A stretch of DNA of 64,000 bases from Sphingomonas sp. (GTDB lineage Bacteria; Pseudomonadota; Alphaproteobacteria; Sphingomonadales; Sphingomonadaceae), in assembly GCA_025356055.1 (NCBI GenBank), contig JANXUU010000140.1, positions 40,569 through 104,568 of the forward strand, read 5' to 3'. The notes under the pieces are model-generated. The model saw nothing but the letters and a program-made list of their open reading frames with translations, was not told the DNA's origin and ran no database searches. The translations under genes were made by a program, and so were the position numbers. Positions 52,688-62,150 of this stretch are shown here, piece by piece; within the stretch, counting starts at the first letter, position 1; each line of letters starts with the position of its first letter.

Positions 52688-52756
52688 ATGTCGATCAACC
52701 TCTCCAGCACCGTTACCTGGTGGCGCCCCTCACCCCGATGGCGGTCGCGCGGTTGA
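52688..52756 (+). CDS. trpL: trp operon leader peptide (MSINLSSTVTWWRPSPRWRSRG)
   Basis: 22 codons with 3 Trp including tandem TGG TGG at 52718-52723; followed by terminator hairpin and trp operon. Confidence 0.8.
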   Translation: MSINLSSTVTWWRPSPRWRSRG

Positions 52757-52781
52757 TTCTCGTCTTTTGACGATGTCCCCG

Positions 52782-52809
52782 AGGTCCGCGTTTCGCGGGC
52801 CTTTTTTTT
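52782..52809 (+). terminator. Rho-independent attenuator of the trp operon
   Basis: aggtccgcg-ttt-cgcgggcct followed by eight T. Confidence 0.85.
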
Positions 52810-52835
52810 CGCCTTTTGCTGCCAGGAATTTTCAA

Positions 52836-53849
52836 ATGATCATCGTGATGAAGCCCAATGTCCCCGACGACGCCGTGACCGAGCTGCTCGAGCGGATCGA
52901 GGCAAAAGGCCTCAAGCCGCTCCACATGCCGGGGAGCGAGCGGGTCGTGCTGGGCGCGCTCGGCGACGAACGGGTGCTTGCCGACCTCGGGCTCGAGCAT
53001 CATCCCTATGTCGAATCGGTCAAGCCGATCCTGGCACCCTACAAGCTGGTCAGTCGCGAGCTCCACCCGCATGACACGATCGTCAATATCGGCGGCGTGT
53101 CGCTCGGCGGTAGCCGGTTCGCGCTGATCGCCGGGCCGTGCGCGGTCGAGAATGAGACCCAGCTGCTCGCCTCGGCCAAGGCGGCCAAGGCGGGAGGTGC
53201 GCGGATCCTTCGCGGCGGGGCATTCAAGCCGCGCACCTCGCCCTACTCGTTTCAGGGGCATGGCGGCGATGGGCTGATGCTGCTCGCCGAGGTCGGGCGC
53301 GAGGTCGGCATGCCGGTGGTCACCGAGGTGGTCGAGAGCGCCGACGTCGAGCTGGTCGCGACGCACGCCGACGCGCTTCAGGTTGGCGCTCGCAACATGC
53401 AGAACTTTGCGTTGTTGAAGGCCGTCGGTCAGGTGAGGAAGCCGGTGATCCTCAAGCGCGGAATGGCGGCGAAGGTCGAGGATTTGCTGCTCGCGGCGGA
53501 GTATATCTTGGCCGAGGGCAACGATCAGGTAGTGCTGTGCGAGCGCGGGATTCGGACTTTCGAAACGGCGACGCGCAACACGCTCGATCTGGCGGCGGTG
53601 CCGTTGCTCAAGATGCTGAGCCATCTGCCCGTCGTTGTCGACCCAAGCCACGGGACGGGGGTGCGCAGCCTGGTCACCCCGATGGCGCTGGCAGGGGCGG
53701 CTGCCGGTGCCGACGGGCTGATGGTCGAGGTGCATTATGACCCCTCGGTCGCGCTGTCGGACGGGGCGCAGTCGCTCTATCCGGCGCAGTTCGAGGCGCT
53801 CGGCAAGCAGTTGGCGCAATTGCTGCCGGTGGTCGGGCGCAGTTTGTGA
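52836..53849 (+). CDS. DAHP synthase, type I-beta with N-terminal ferredoxin-like/ACT-like domain
   Basis: [95 protein letters not shown]. Confidence 0.93.
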   Translation: MIIVMKPNVPDDAVTELLERIEAKGLKPLHMPGSERVVLGALGDERVLADLGLEHHPYVESVKPILAPYKLVSRELHPHDTIVNIGGVSLGGSRFALIAGPCAVENETQLLASAKAAKAGGARILRGGAFKPRTSPYSFQGHGGDGLMLLAEVGREVGMPVVTEVVESADVELVATHADALQVGARNMQNFALLKAVGQVRKPVILKRGMAAKVEDLLLAAEYILAEGNDQVVLCERGIRTFETATRNTLDLAAVPLLKMLSHLPVVVDPSHGTGVRSLVTPMALAGAAAGADGLMVEVHYDPSVALSDGAQSLYPAQFEALGKQLAQLLPVVGRSL

Positions 53850-55402
53850 GCTTGCGCGGCGGCGAAGCGGCGACGCTGGTTCGGCGGCTCGCCGGGCCGG
53901 TGGTCGCGCGCGACCTGCACGCCGCGCTGGTTGCTGACGCGAAGGGCGTGCCACCGCTGTTCATCCAGCGGACGGGCGGGCCCGCGCTGATCGTCGAGGC
54001 GGCGGCGGTGAAGGCGGTGTGCCGGGGGCAAGAAGTTATGCTGACCGCGCTGACCGAGGGTGGGCGCGTGGCGCTGGCCGGGTTGGCAGGGGTGCTGGGC
54101 GAACACGTCGTCGAGCGGTCGGAGGTGCGGCTGGTGGCGCGCTTCTCCCGCTGCAATGCGCCCGAGGAGTTTGACCGCGCGCATTCGAAAACCCCGTTCG
54201 ACGTGCTTCGCGCCCTGGCGTTCGGGCACGAGCCAACCGACCGTGACGAGCCGTTCGCGCTCGTCGCTGCGGGCGTGATCGGGTTTGATCATGTCGATCT
54301 GTTCGAGGAACTGCCGCCGGCGCCAAAGGGGGATTTTCCGGACTTCGTGTTCTGGCTTGCGGAGAGCCTGGTCGTAGTCGAAGCGACGGGGGCGGGGCGG
54401 CTGATCTGCACCGCCTTCGGTAGCGAGGACGAGAGTATCGCGCACCGCCAACGCAGCCTGGCGCAGGAGCGGCTGTCGCTGTTGTCGGCGCGGGTCGAGT
54501 TCGCGCGCGTGATGGGGGCGCCGCAAATGTCGTCCGGAGGGTCGGGGGAGGCGGCGGTGACGACCGATCTCGATGACTCGGAGTATGCGGCCGTCGTCGC
54601 GCGGCTGAAGGAGAATATCGCTGCGGGTGACGTGTTCCAAGTCGTGCCGAGTCGGGCGTTCCGCACGCCCTGCGCCGATCCGACGGCGGCGTTTTCCCGG
54701 CTGGGGGCAGCGGACCCGTCGCGCTATCTGTTCTACACGCACGGCGAGTTCGGCACGTTGTTCGGGGCGTCGCCCGAAACCGCGGTAGCGGTGCGGCGCG
54801 AGGGCGACGAGCGGATTGTCGTCGTCACCCCAATCGCCGGAACCCGGCCGCGCGGGGGCACGATTGACGAGGACGACCGGATGGAGGCGGACCTGCGGCT
54901 CGATGTGAAGGAGGTTGCCGAGCATATGATGCTGGTCGACCTGGCGCGGAACGATGTCGCGCGGGTGGCCGAGCCGGGGACGCGGCGAGTGGCGAGCCTG
55001 CTGTCGGTCGAGCGGTTTGCGCGCGTTATGCACCTCGTCTCGCGGGTCGAGGGGCGGCTCGAGGCCGACCGCGATGCGATCGATGCGCTGGTCGCGTGCG
55101 TGACATGCGGGACGCTTAGCGGGGCGCCGAAATTGCGCGCGCTTGAGCTGATCCGTGAAGCCGAGCGGAGCGCGAGGGGTCCGTATGGCGGGGCGGTCGG
55201 GTGGATCGCGAGCGATGGCTCGATGGACACGGCGATCGTCATCAGGTCGGCATTGGTGCGCGAAGGGGTGGCCGAGGTGCGCGCCGGGGCGGGGGTGGTG
55301 CATGACAGCGACCCGGCATCGGAAGCGGCGGAAACGCGGCAAAAGGCGAGCGCGGTCCTTGCGGCAATCCGGGGTTCGAGCGTGACAAGGGTTGCGATAT
55401 GA
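53846..55402 (+). CDS. trpE: anthranilate synthase component I
   Basis: NIAAGDVFQVVPSRAF; FGASPETAVAV; PIAGTRPRGG; TLSGAPKLRALELIREAE; YGGAVGW. Confidence 0.95.
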   Translation: MSLRGGEAATLVRRLAGPVVARDLHAALVADAKGVPPLFIQRTGGPALIVEAAAVKAVCRGQEVMLTALTEGGRVALAGLAGVLGEHVVERSEVRLVARFSRCNAPEEFDRAHSKTPFDVLRALAFGHEPTDRDEPFALVAAGVIGFDHVDLFEELPPAPKGDFPDFVFWLAESLVVVEATGAGRLICTAFGSEDESIAHRQRSLAQERLSLLSARVEFARVMGAPQMSSGGSGEAAVTTDLDDSEYAAVVARLKENIAAGDVFQVVPSRAFRTPCADPTAAFSRLGAADPSRYLFYTHGEFGTLFGASPETAVAVRREGDERIVVVTPIAGTRPRGGTIDEDDRMEADLRLDVKEVAEHMMLVDLARNDVARVAEPGTRRVASLLSVERFARVMHLVSRVEGRLEADRDAIDALVACVTCGTLSGAPKLRALELIREAERSARGPYGGAVGWIASDGSMDTAIVIRSALVREGVAEVRAGAGVVHDSDPASEAAETRQKASAVLAAIRGSSVTRVAI

Positions 55403-56004
55403 AAATCTTGCTGATCGACAATCGGGACAGTTTCACTTTCAACTTGGCCGACAGCTGCGCGCGGTTGGGGGCCTATGTGAAGGTCGTTCGCAACTCGATT
55501 TCCGCCGAGGCCGCGCTGGCGCGGGCGGAGCGCGAGGGGATGATGATCGTCCTTTCGCCCGGCCCCGGCCACCCGCGCGACGCGGGCTGCTGCATGGAAT
55601 TGATTGCCTTGGCGAAAGGCCGCATCCCCCTGATCGGGATCTGCCTCGGCCACCAGGCGATGGTGCTCGAGGCGGGGGGCGAGGTCGTGCGGGCGCCTGA
55701 GATCGTCCACGGCAAGACCAGCATGATGCGGCATGATTCGACCGGGCCTTTCGACGGACTGCCCAATCCGCTGGCAATCGGGCGCTATCATTCGCTGTGC
55801 ACGCCGACGCCGCCCGCAAATTTCACCGTTCATGGCGAGATCGGCGGGATGGCGATGGCGATCAGCGACGGCGGCACCAAGCAGGTCGGCTTGCAATTCC
55901 ACCCCGAGTCGATCCTGACCCCGATGGGCGATCGACTGCTCGCCAACATCCTTGCCTGGGCCGGTGAGCGCCGCGACGCGCCTGCGATGGAGGGAGCGAT
56001 ATGA
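55399..56004 (+). CDS. trpG: anthranilate synthase component II (unfused)
   Basis: ILLIDNRDSFTFNLADSCARLG; VLSPGPGHPRDAG; GICLGHQAMVLEAGG; GRYHSLCTP; LQFHPESILT. Confidence 0.95.
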   Translation: MKILLIDNRDSFTFNLADSCARLGAYVKVVRNSISAEAALARAEREGMMIVLSPGPGHPRDAGCCMELIALAKGRIPLIGICLGHQAMVLEAGGEVVRAPEIVHGKTSMMRHDSTGPFDGLPNPLAIGRYHSLCTPTPPANFTVHGEIGGMAMAISDGGTKQVGLQFHPESILTPMGDRLLANILAWAGERRDAPAMEGAI

Positions 56005-57032
56005 CCGTCGTCGACCTGGGGCCGGTGGCCAACCCGCTGCCCAAATTGCTGTCGGGCGAAGACCTCCCGATCGAGGATTCGCGGGACTTGTTCGAACGGC
56101 TGGTGCTCGGCAAGCTTGAGCCGGCGGAGATCGCCGCTACCCTCGTGGCGCTCAGGATGAAGGGCGAGACGGTGGAGGAGATGATCGGCGCGGCGCGCGC
56201 GCTGAGCGAGGCGGCGCTGCCGTTCGCGCGGCCCGATTATCTTTATGCCGACTGCTGTGGGACGGGCGGTGACGGGTCGGGGATCATCAACGTCTCGACT
56301 GCGGCCGGGTTCGTCGCTGCGGCGTGCGGGCTGCCGGTAGCGAAGCACGGCAATCGCTCGGTCAGTTCGAAGTGCGGCTCGGCCGACGTGCTCGAAGCGC
56401 TTGGCGCGACGATCGAGGTTTCGCCCGAACTTGCCCGCGCCAACCTCGACGAGACGGGCTTTTGCTTCCTCTACGCGCCGATGTATCATCCGGGAATGAA
56501 GCACGCTGCGCTCGTTCGCCGCCAGTTGCAGGTGCGCACGGTGATGAATCTGCTCGGGCCATGCGTGAACCCGGCGCGGCCGCCCGTCCAGCTGCTCGGG
56601 GTCGCCGATCCGCGACTGCTGCGGCGCATCGCGCAGACGCTCGATGCGATGGGAGTGCGCGAGGCGCTGGTGGTGCATGGCGCAGGGCTCGACGAGGTCG
56701 CGCTTCACGCCGAGACTCGCGCGATTCGTCTGTCGAAGGGTGAGCTGACCGAAATCGAAATTACGCCGGAACAGGCCGGGTTGACCCGCGCGCCGCTCAA
56801 CACGGTCACGGGCGGCGATGCGACGGTCAACGCGGCGCGCCTGCGCGTGCTTCTGGGCGGGCGGGGCGAGCGGGCTGAGACGGATATCGTTGCGCTCAAC
56901 GCCGGGGCGCTGCTGATGACTGCCGGCAAGGCGGGTGACGTGCGCGACGGGACGGGGCAGGCACTCGAGGCGCTGCGTTCGGGCGCGGCAGGCCGAGTGC
57001 TTGACGCTTATGTGGAGGCCAGCCGTGGTTGA
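56001..57032 (+). CDS. trpD: anthranilate phosphoribosyltransferase
   Basis: CCGTGGDGSGIINVSTAAGFVAAACGLPVAKHGNRSVSSKCGSADVLEALG. Confidence 0.96.
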   Translation: MTVVDLGPVANPLPKLLSGEDLPIEDSRDLFERLVLGKLEPAEIAATLVALRMKGETVEEMIGAARALSEAALPFARPDYLYADCCGTGGDGSGIINVSTAAGFVAAACGLPVAKHGNRSVSSKCGSADVLEALGATIEVSPELARANLDETGFCFLYAPMYHPGMKHAALVRRQLQVRTVMNLLGPCVNPARPPVQLLGVADPRLLRRIAQTLDAMGVREALVVHGAGLDEVALHAETRAIRLSKGELTEIEITPEQAGLTRAPLNTVTGGDATVNAARLRVLLGGRGERAETDIVALNAGALLMTAGKAGDVRDGTGQALEALRSGAAGRVLDAYVEASRG

Positions 57033-58386
57033 TGTGTTGTCGCAAATTGTCGCCGCAAAGCGGATCGACGTTGCCGCGCGGTTCGGCGATGTGAGCGCAG
57101 AGGCGATGCGGGAAGGGGTCGCGCCGACGACGCTCAGCCTCAAGACAGCGCTGACCCAGCCCGACGCGCGGTTCGTCATGGAGGTCAAGCGCGCCTCGCC
57201 TTCGGGCCACCGCAGCACGGTCGAACCAGCCGACGCGGCGCGCGCCTATGCCGGGGTCGCCGACGCGATCAGCGTGCTGACCGACGGGCCTTATTTCCAT
57301 GGCTCGCTGGATGATTTGCGCACCGTGCGCGCACTTTTCGACGGGCCGATCCTGGCGAAGGATTTCGTGGTTGATCCGCGCCAGTTGATCGAGGCGCGCG
57401 AGGCAGGGGCCGATGCCGCACTGGCGATGCTGTCGGTGCTGACCGACCAGGAAGTCGCAGCGGTCTATGCCGAGGCGCGGCTGCTTGGGATGGACGTCAT
57501 CACCGAGGTGCATGACGAAGCCGAGATGGCGCGCGCGGTGGCGCTCGGGGCCGAGGTCATCGGCATCAACAATCGCGACTTGAAAAGCCTGACGACCGAT
57601 CTTGCCGTGACCGAGCGGCTTGCCCCGCTGGCACCGGCTGGAACGCTACTGATCTCCGAATCGGGGATCGCAACGCGCGCCGATGTCGAGCGGCTGGGCC
57701 TCCTTGTCGACGCTTTCCTCGTCGGCTCGTCGCTGATGGCCGCGCCCGATGTGCGCGAGGCGGCGCGTGCGCTGGTGTTTGGACGGGTCAAGATCTGCGG
57801 GCTGGCCCGGGATGAGGATGTGACGCTCGCCGCGCGTCTCGGCGCGACCCACGCGGGGTTCATTTTTGTGCCCGGCACCTCGCGCGCGGTGACCCCGGCC
57901 GATGCGCGCCCGCTGGTCGCCCAAGCAATCGCCGCCGGGCTGTTCCCGGTGGGGGTGTTCCGCAACGCCGATCCCGAGGACGTTGCCGAGATCGCCGCCT
58001 CGCTCGGGCTGGCGGCGGTGCAGCTTCATGGCAATGCCAATTATGCGACAATTGCAGCGGTCAGGCGCGGCTTCGACGGCGAGGTGTGGGCGGTCAGCCG
58101 CGATGGCGCCGAGCCAGTGTGCGATGCCGCCGACCGGACGGTGTTCGACAGTGGTGATGGCGGGACGGGCACGACGTTCGACTGGACCCTGCTCGACGGT
58201 CGCCGCGACCTCGCAACCGGATTCCTCGCCGGTGGAATCACGCCCGCCAATGCCGCCGCCGCCGCCCGGGTCGGCGCTTACGGCATCGACGTCTCCTCGG
58301 GCGTGGAAGCCCAGCCTCGTTACAAGGACGCAACCAAAATGAATGCCCTGTTCACCGCCCTCCGCCCCGCCAGCAGGAACCGATAA
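57025..58386 (+). CDS. trpCF: bifunctional indole-3-glycerol-phosphate synthase/phosphoribosylanthranilate isomerase
   Basis: Trp[65 protein letters not shown]; Trp[62 protein letters not shown]. Confidence 0.94.
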   Translation: MVDVLSQIVAAKRIDVAARFGDVSAEAMREGVAPTTLSLKTALTQPDARFVMEVKRASPSGHRSTVEPADAARAYAGVADAISVLTDGPYFHGSLDDLRTVRALFDGPILAKDFVVDPRQLIEAREAGADAALAMLSVLTDQEVAAVYAEARLLGMDVITEVHDEAEMARAVALGAEVIGINNRDLKSLTTDLAVTERLAPLAPAGTLLISESGIATRADVERLGLLVDAFLVGSSLMAAPDVREAARALVFGRVKICGLARDEDVTLAARLGATHAGFIFVPGTSRAVTPADARPLVAQAIAAGLFPVGVFRNADPEDVAEIAASLGLAAVQLHGNANYATIAAVRRGFDGEVWAVSRDGAEPVCDAADRTVFDSGDGGTGTTFDWTLLDGRRDLATGFLAGGITPANAAAAARVGAYGIDVSSGVEAQPRYKDATKMNALFTALRPASRNR

Positions 58387-58387
58387 G

Positions 58388-59551
58388 ATGCGCCAGTCGG
58401 GTCGTTTCGGTAAATTCGGCGGCGCCTTCGTGCCCGAGATATTGGTCCCCGCGCTCGAGCAGCTCGAGGCCGCGTTTCTCGATGCGCAGGGTGATGCCGG
58501 GTTCAATGCGGAGCTTCAAAACCTCCTCACCACCTATGCCGGGCGGCCGACGCCGCTGACCAAATGCCGCAACCTTGGGTCGCAACGCACGCGCATTTAC
58601 CTCAAGCGCGAGGATCTGCTCCACGGCGGGGCGCACAAGACCAACCAGGTGCTGGCGCAGGGACTGCTTGCGAAACGCATGGGCAAGACCCGGCTGATCG
58701 CCGAAACCGGGGCCGGGCAACACGGCGTCGCGACCGCGCTGGCGGGGGCGCTGTTCGGGATGGAGACCAAAATCTACATGGGCGCGCACGATGTCGCGCG
58801 GCAGTCGCTCAACGTGTTCCGGATGGAGCTGATGGGGGCCGAGGTGATCCCGGTGACGTCGGGCAGCCAGACATTGAAGGACGCGGTCAACGAGGCACTG
58901 CGCGATTGGACCGCTAGCTTTGCCGACACCCATTACATCCTCGGCACGGTAGCGGGGCCGCACCCCTTCCCGCTGATGGTGCGCGAGTTTCAGCGCGTCA
59001 TGGGCAAGGAAGCGCGCGAGCAGATCCTCGAGGTCGAGGGCCGACTGCCGGATGCGGTGATCGCCTGCGTCGGTGGCGGGTCGAACGCGATCGGCATCTT
59101 CACCGATTTCGTCGGCGACGAAGGGGTCGAGCTGATCGGGGTCGAACCCGCTGGCCGTGGGCTCGATGGCAGCGAGCATGGCGCGACGATTTTGCGCGGG
59201 TCGCCGGGGATTTTGCACGGCGCCTCGACGCTGCTGCTTCAGGATAGCGACGGGCAGGTGACCGAGAGCTGGTCGATTTCGGCGGGACTGGACTACCCGG
59301 GTGTCGGGCCCGAACATGCGCATCTGAAGGACATTGGCCGGGCGCGCTATGTCGGGTGCGAGGATCAGGATGCGCTCGACGCGTTCGTGCTGCTCGCGCG
59401 AAAGGAGGGGATCGTGTGTGCGTTCGAGAGTGCGCATGCGCTGAGCTACGCGCTGAAACTGGCTGAAGCGGATGAGGACAAGATCCTGCTGATCAACCTG
59501 TCGGGGCGGGGCGACAAGGACATGCTCCAGGCGCGGGAGTTGCTGAAGTGA
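58388..59551 (+). CDS. trpB: tryptophan synthase beta chain
   Basis: [82 protein letters not shown]. Confidence 0.97.
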   Translation: MRQSGRFGKFGGAFVPEILVPALEQLEAAFLDAQGDAGFNAELQNLLTTYAGRPTPLTKCRNLGSQRTRIYLKREDLLHGGAHKTNQVLAQGLLAKRMGKTRLIAETGAGQHGVATALAGALFGMETKIYMGAHDVARQSLNVFRMELMGAEVIPVTSGSQTLKDAVNEALRDWTASFADTHYILGTVAGPHPFPLMVREFQRVMGKEAREQILEVEGRLPDAVIACVGGGSNAIGIFTDFVGDEGVELIGVEPAGRGLDGSEHGATILRGSPGILHGASTLLLQDSDGQVTESWSISAGLDYPGVGPEHAHLKDIGRARYVGCEDQDALDAFVLLARKEGIVCAFESAHALSYALKLAEADEDKILLINLSGRGDKDMLQARELLK

Positions 59552-60351
59552 GCCGCCCAATGACCCGCTACTCCGAAATGTTTCAGCGGCTGGCGCAGCG
59601 CAATGAGGCCGCGTTCGGGGCGTTCCTGATGCTCGGCGATCCCGACGCGCAAACGAGCGCCGATCACCTCGACGCCTGCGCGCGCGGCGGGGCGGACATG
59701 ATCGAGGTCGGCATCCCGTTCAGCGACCCGATTGCCGATGGGCCGGTGATCCAGGCGGCGTCGGTGCGAGCCTTGGCGAATGGCGCGAAGGTCAATGATG
59801 CGTTCGCTCGGATCGCCGAGTTGCGGGCGAAGCATCCGGCGATTCCGATCGGGATTCTGACCTATGCGAACTTGCTGATGGCGCGCGGCGAGGCCCGGTT
59901 CATGGCCGATGCGAAGGCGGCGGGGACGGACTCGATCCTCATCGCCGACGTGCCGAGCCTCGAGGCGGAGCCTTATGCCAAGTGGGCGAAAGAGGCCGGT
60001 CTCGACATCGTGATGATCGCCGCGACCAACACCGCGCCCGACAAGCTGGCGATGATCGCGCGGCTGTCGTCGGGCTACACCTACTGCGTCGCGCGCGCCG
60101 GGGTGACGGGGGTGCGGGACGCCCTCGAACTCGACCATGGCGCGTTGTTCGCCGGGCTGGCTGCGGCGGGTGCGCCGCCGCCAGTGCTCGGTTTCGGTAT
60201 CTCGACCCCCGATCATGTGCGGGCGGCGGTGGCGTCGGGGGCGGGCGGGGTGATCAGCGGCTCGGCGATCGTCAAGCTTGTGACCGAGGAGAACTCGACC
60301 GCGAAGATCGAGGCGTTCGTCCGCGAAATGAAGGCGGCCACGCCAAGGTAG
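59548..60351 (+). CDS. trpA: tryptophan synthase alpha chain
   Basis: [69 protein letters not shown]. Confidence 0.95.
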   Translation: MSRPMTRYSEMFQRLAQRNEAAFGAFLMLGDPDAQTSADHLDACARGGADMIEVGIPFSDPIADGPVIQAASVRALANGAKVNDAFARIAELRAKHPAIPIGILTYANLLMARGEARFMADAKAAGTDSILIADVPSLEAEPYAKWAKEAGLDIVMIAATNTAPDKLAMIARLSSGYTYCVARAGVTGVRDALELDHGALFAGLAAAGAPPPVLGFGISTPDHVRAAVASGAGGVISGSAIVKLVTEENSTAKIEAFVREMKAATPR

Positions 60352-60458
60352 CGTCGTCCCGGCGCAGGCCGGGACCCCTGTCAGCATGGGAGTTAATTCG
60401 CCGCGTTGCGAACTGCGCTCTCTAATCGACCGGGATCCCGGAATGCGCCGGGACGACG
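60352..60458. repeat. palindromic intergenic element (REP/BIME-like)
   Basis: Terminal arms cgtcgtcccggcgca-ggccgggacccc (60352-60378) and gggatcccgga-atgcgccgggacgacg (60432-60458), immediately after the trpA stop. Confidence 0.65.
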
Positions 60459-60505
60459 ATCTTGTCGTTGCGCAACTGAACTCATGCCGTCCGCGTTGGC
60501 GCGGC

Positions 60506-61252
60506 GTGTATAGTGGAGACCTCTCGCGCGCTGATCGCACCGGTCCGATCATTGCGGTGGTCGCGGTGCATGCCGCGCTGTTGTTCATGCTGCTTGGCAT
60601 GGCGGGGCATCTGACCCCGGCGACGGTGCAAGAAACGCTTAAGCTGTTCGACGTGCGCGAGGTGCCGCCTCCGCCGGTGATCCCGCCGCCACCCCCGCCC
60701 AAGCCAAAGGAGCGCACCGCGCAATCCACCGCCAAGCCCAAGGCCGCGGCTCCCCCGGCGAAAAAGGCCGAAACGACGCCGATCGTGCTACCTAGGCCGA
60801 GGGTCGTGATCCCCGTCTCCGCAACAGTCGCGGTGGCCCCCAAGGCCGGGACGGGAACTGCTCCTTCGCAAGGGGCTTCGACCGCAGGGACCGGCTCCGG
60901 CGCGGGCGGGGTCGGTAACAGCACCGGTGGCGGGGGACACGGCAGCGGCAATGGCGGCAATGGCGACGACGGCAGCGGCACCCACCCCCGCCCGATGTTC
61001 CGCCCGCTTAATCCGAATGGTTTCCCGCGCGCGCTGACCGAGCCGCTCCCGCCCGGCGCGCGCGTACTGATCATCTTTACCGTCCGGGTCGACGGCAGCA
61101 TCTCCGACTGTTCGGTGCGTCAGCCGAGCGGCAACCCGGCGCTGGACGTCCTCGTCTGCCAGGTGGCGACTCAGCGCTTCCGCTACGACCCCGCGCGCCA
61201 CGCCGACGGCACGCCCTATGTCGCCAAGTCGGCCTATATGCAGGTATTCTAG
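60506..61252 (+). CDS. TonB-family energy transducer-like protein (start uncertain)
   Basis: N-terminal TM IIAVVAVHAALLFMLLGMAG; PPPPVIPPPPPPKPKE; C-terminal VLIIFTVRVDGSISDCSVRQPSGNPALDVLVCQVATQRFRYDPARHADG. Confidence 0.85.
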   Translation: MYSGDLSRADRTGPIIAVVAVHAALLFMLLGMAGHLTPATVQETLKLFDVREVPPPPVIPPPPPPKPKERTAQSTAKPKAAAPPAKKAETTPIVLPRPRVVIPVSATVAVAPKAGTGTAPSQGASTAGTGSGAGGVGNSTGGGGHGSGNGGNGDDGSGTHPRPMFRPLNPNGFPRALTEPLPPGARVLIIFTVRVDGSISDCSVRQPSGNPALDVLVCQVATQRFRYDPARHADGTPYVAKSAYMQVF

Positions 61253-61308
61253 CGTCCCGTTAGAATTCGGTATATGTGAGTCGGCCATCCAACAGGGAGG
61301 ATGGACTC

Positions 61309-61836
61309 ATGTTCAAATTTATCTCGTTGACCGGCGTGGTGGCCTTGGGGCTCGCTGCCGGACCCATTACGGCTGCTCCCGCAACACCCGCGCTGATCGC
61401 CGATGCCCTTGGTGCCGCTCCGGCCGCAGTGGCGCGGGGCGCAACGGTCATGGCTGGGGACAAAGTGCTGCGCAAGGGCAGCAATGGCTGGACCTGCATG
61501 CCCGATAATCCGGCCACTCCCGGGCGCGACCCGATGTGCCTCGACAAGAACGGGCTGGGTTGGGCGATGGCGATGATGGGACACAAGACTCCGCCAGCGG
61601 GCGCGGTCGGCATGGCCTATATGCTCAAGGGCGGGAGCGACGCGAACAATGTCGATCCCTATGCCAAGCATGCCGCCGGCAAGCCATGGATCGTCACCGG
61701 TCCGCATGTCATGATCCTGAGCGGCGACATGGCGCGCAGTTCGGGCTATCCGGCCGGGACCAGCCCCGACACGTCGAAGCCCTATGTGATGTTCGCCGGC
61801 ACGCCCTACGAACATATCATGTTGCCGGTGCGGTAA
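61309..61836 (+). CDS. exported hypothetical protein
   Basis: Signal peptide MFKFISLTGVVALGLAAGPITAAPA; LRKGSNGWTCMPDNPATPGRDPMCLDKNGLGWAMAMMGHKTPPAGAVGMAYML. Confidence 0.75.
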   Translation: MFKFISLTGVVALGLAAGPITAAPATPALIADALGAAPAAVARGATVMAGDKVLRKGSNGWTCMPDNPATPGRDPMCLDKNGLGWAMAMMGHKTPPAGAVGMAYMLKGGSDANNVDPYAKHAAGKPWIVTGPHVMILSGDMARSSGYPAGTSPDTSKPYVMFAGTPYEHIMLPVR

Positions 61837-61876
61837 CGCCCGCGACCCTTCCCGCTCCGGCGGGAGGGGAAGGCCT

Positions 61877-62095
61877 TCATTTGACGTCGACGAACGGCAT
61901 CGGTCCCCCACCGGTGTAGGTCGGCAGGCGGCCGACCCACTTTTCGACGGCGCATCTTGACGATCTCGGGGTTGGTGCGGATCGCCTCGGCTTCGACCTG
62001 AAACAAATTCGGCGTCGCCCTTCGCCATGGCCATGCGTGCGTCGGCGTTGGCCTTTGCGGTGGCGACATTGGCCTGCGCCGCGAGCGTCCCGCTT
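61877..62095 (-). pseudogene. C-terminal remnant of an SPFH/prohibitin-like protein with two frameshifts
   Basis: Across three frames: AQANVATAKANADARMAMAKGDAEF / QVEAEAIRTNPEIVKMR / AVEKWVGRLPTYTGGGPMPFVDVK-stop. Confidence 0.65.
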
Positions 62096-62098
62096 TAC

Positions 62099-62134
62099 AA
62101 AAAAAGGGGCCAGAGCGCGTTGCTCCGGCCCCCC
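62099..62134 (-). terminator. Rho-independent terminator of the DUF3761-type gene
   Basis: Minus strand ggggccggagc-aacgc-gctctggcccc followed by TTTTTTT. Confidence 0.8.
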
Positions 62135-62150
62135 TGTAGTCAAGACCGCG

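Noticed and set aside
52556-52690. Search for a his leader peptide (His-rich) ahead of yerC-hisG on the minus strand
   Set aside because: Only a single His in the upstream frame (LFYHAVTP) and no terminator; no evidence of his attenuation.
52579-52770. 63-aa ORF supplied in the track over the trp leader
   Set aside because: Wrong frame; contains no Trp. The 22-codon WW-containing ORF in another frame is the better leader candidate.
59446-61101. 551-aa minus-strand ORF (and similar long antisense ORFs at 53777..55342, 58352..59560, 943..1689, 13213..14253)
   Set aside because: Shadow ORFs of GC-rich genes; they lie antisense to strongly recognisable trp, ampG and EAL genes and have low-complexity, non-family translations.
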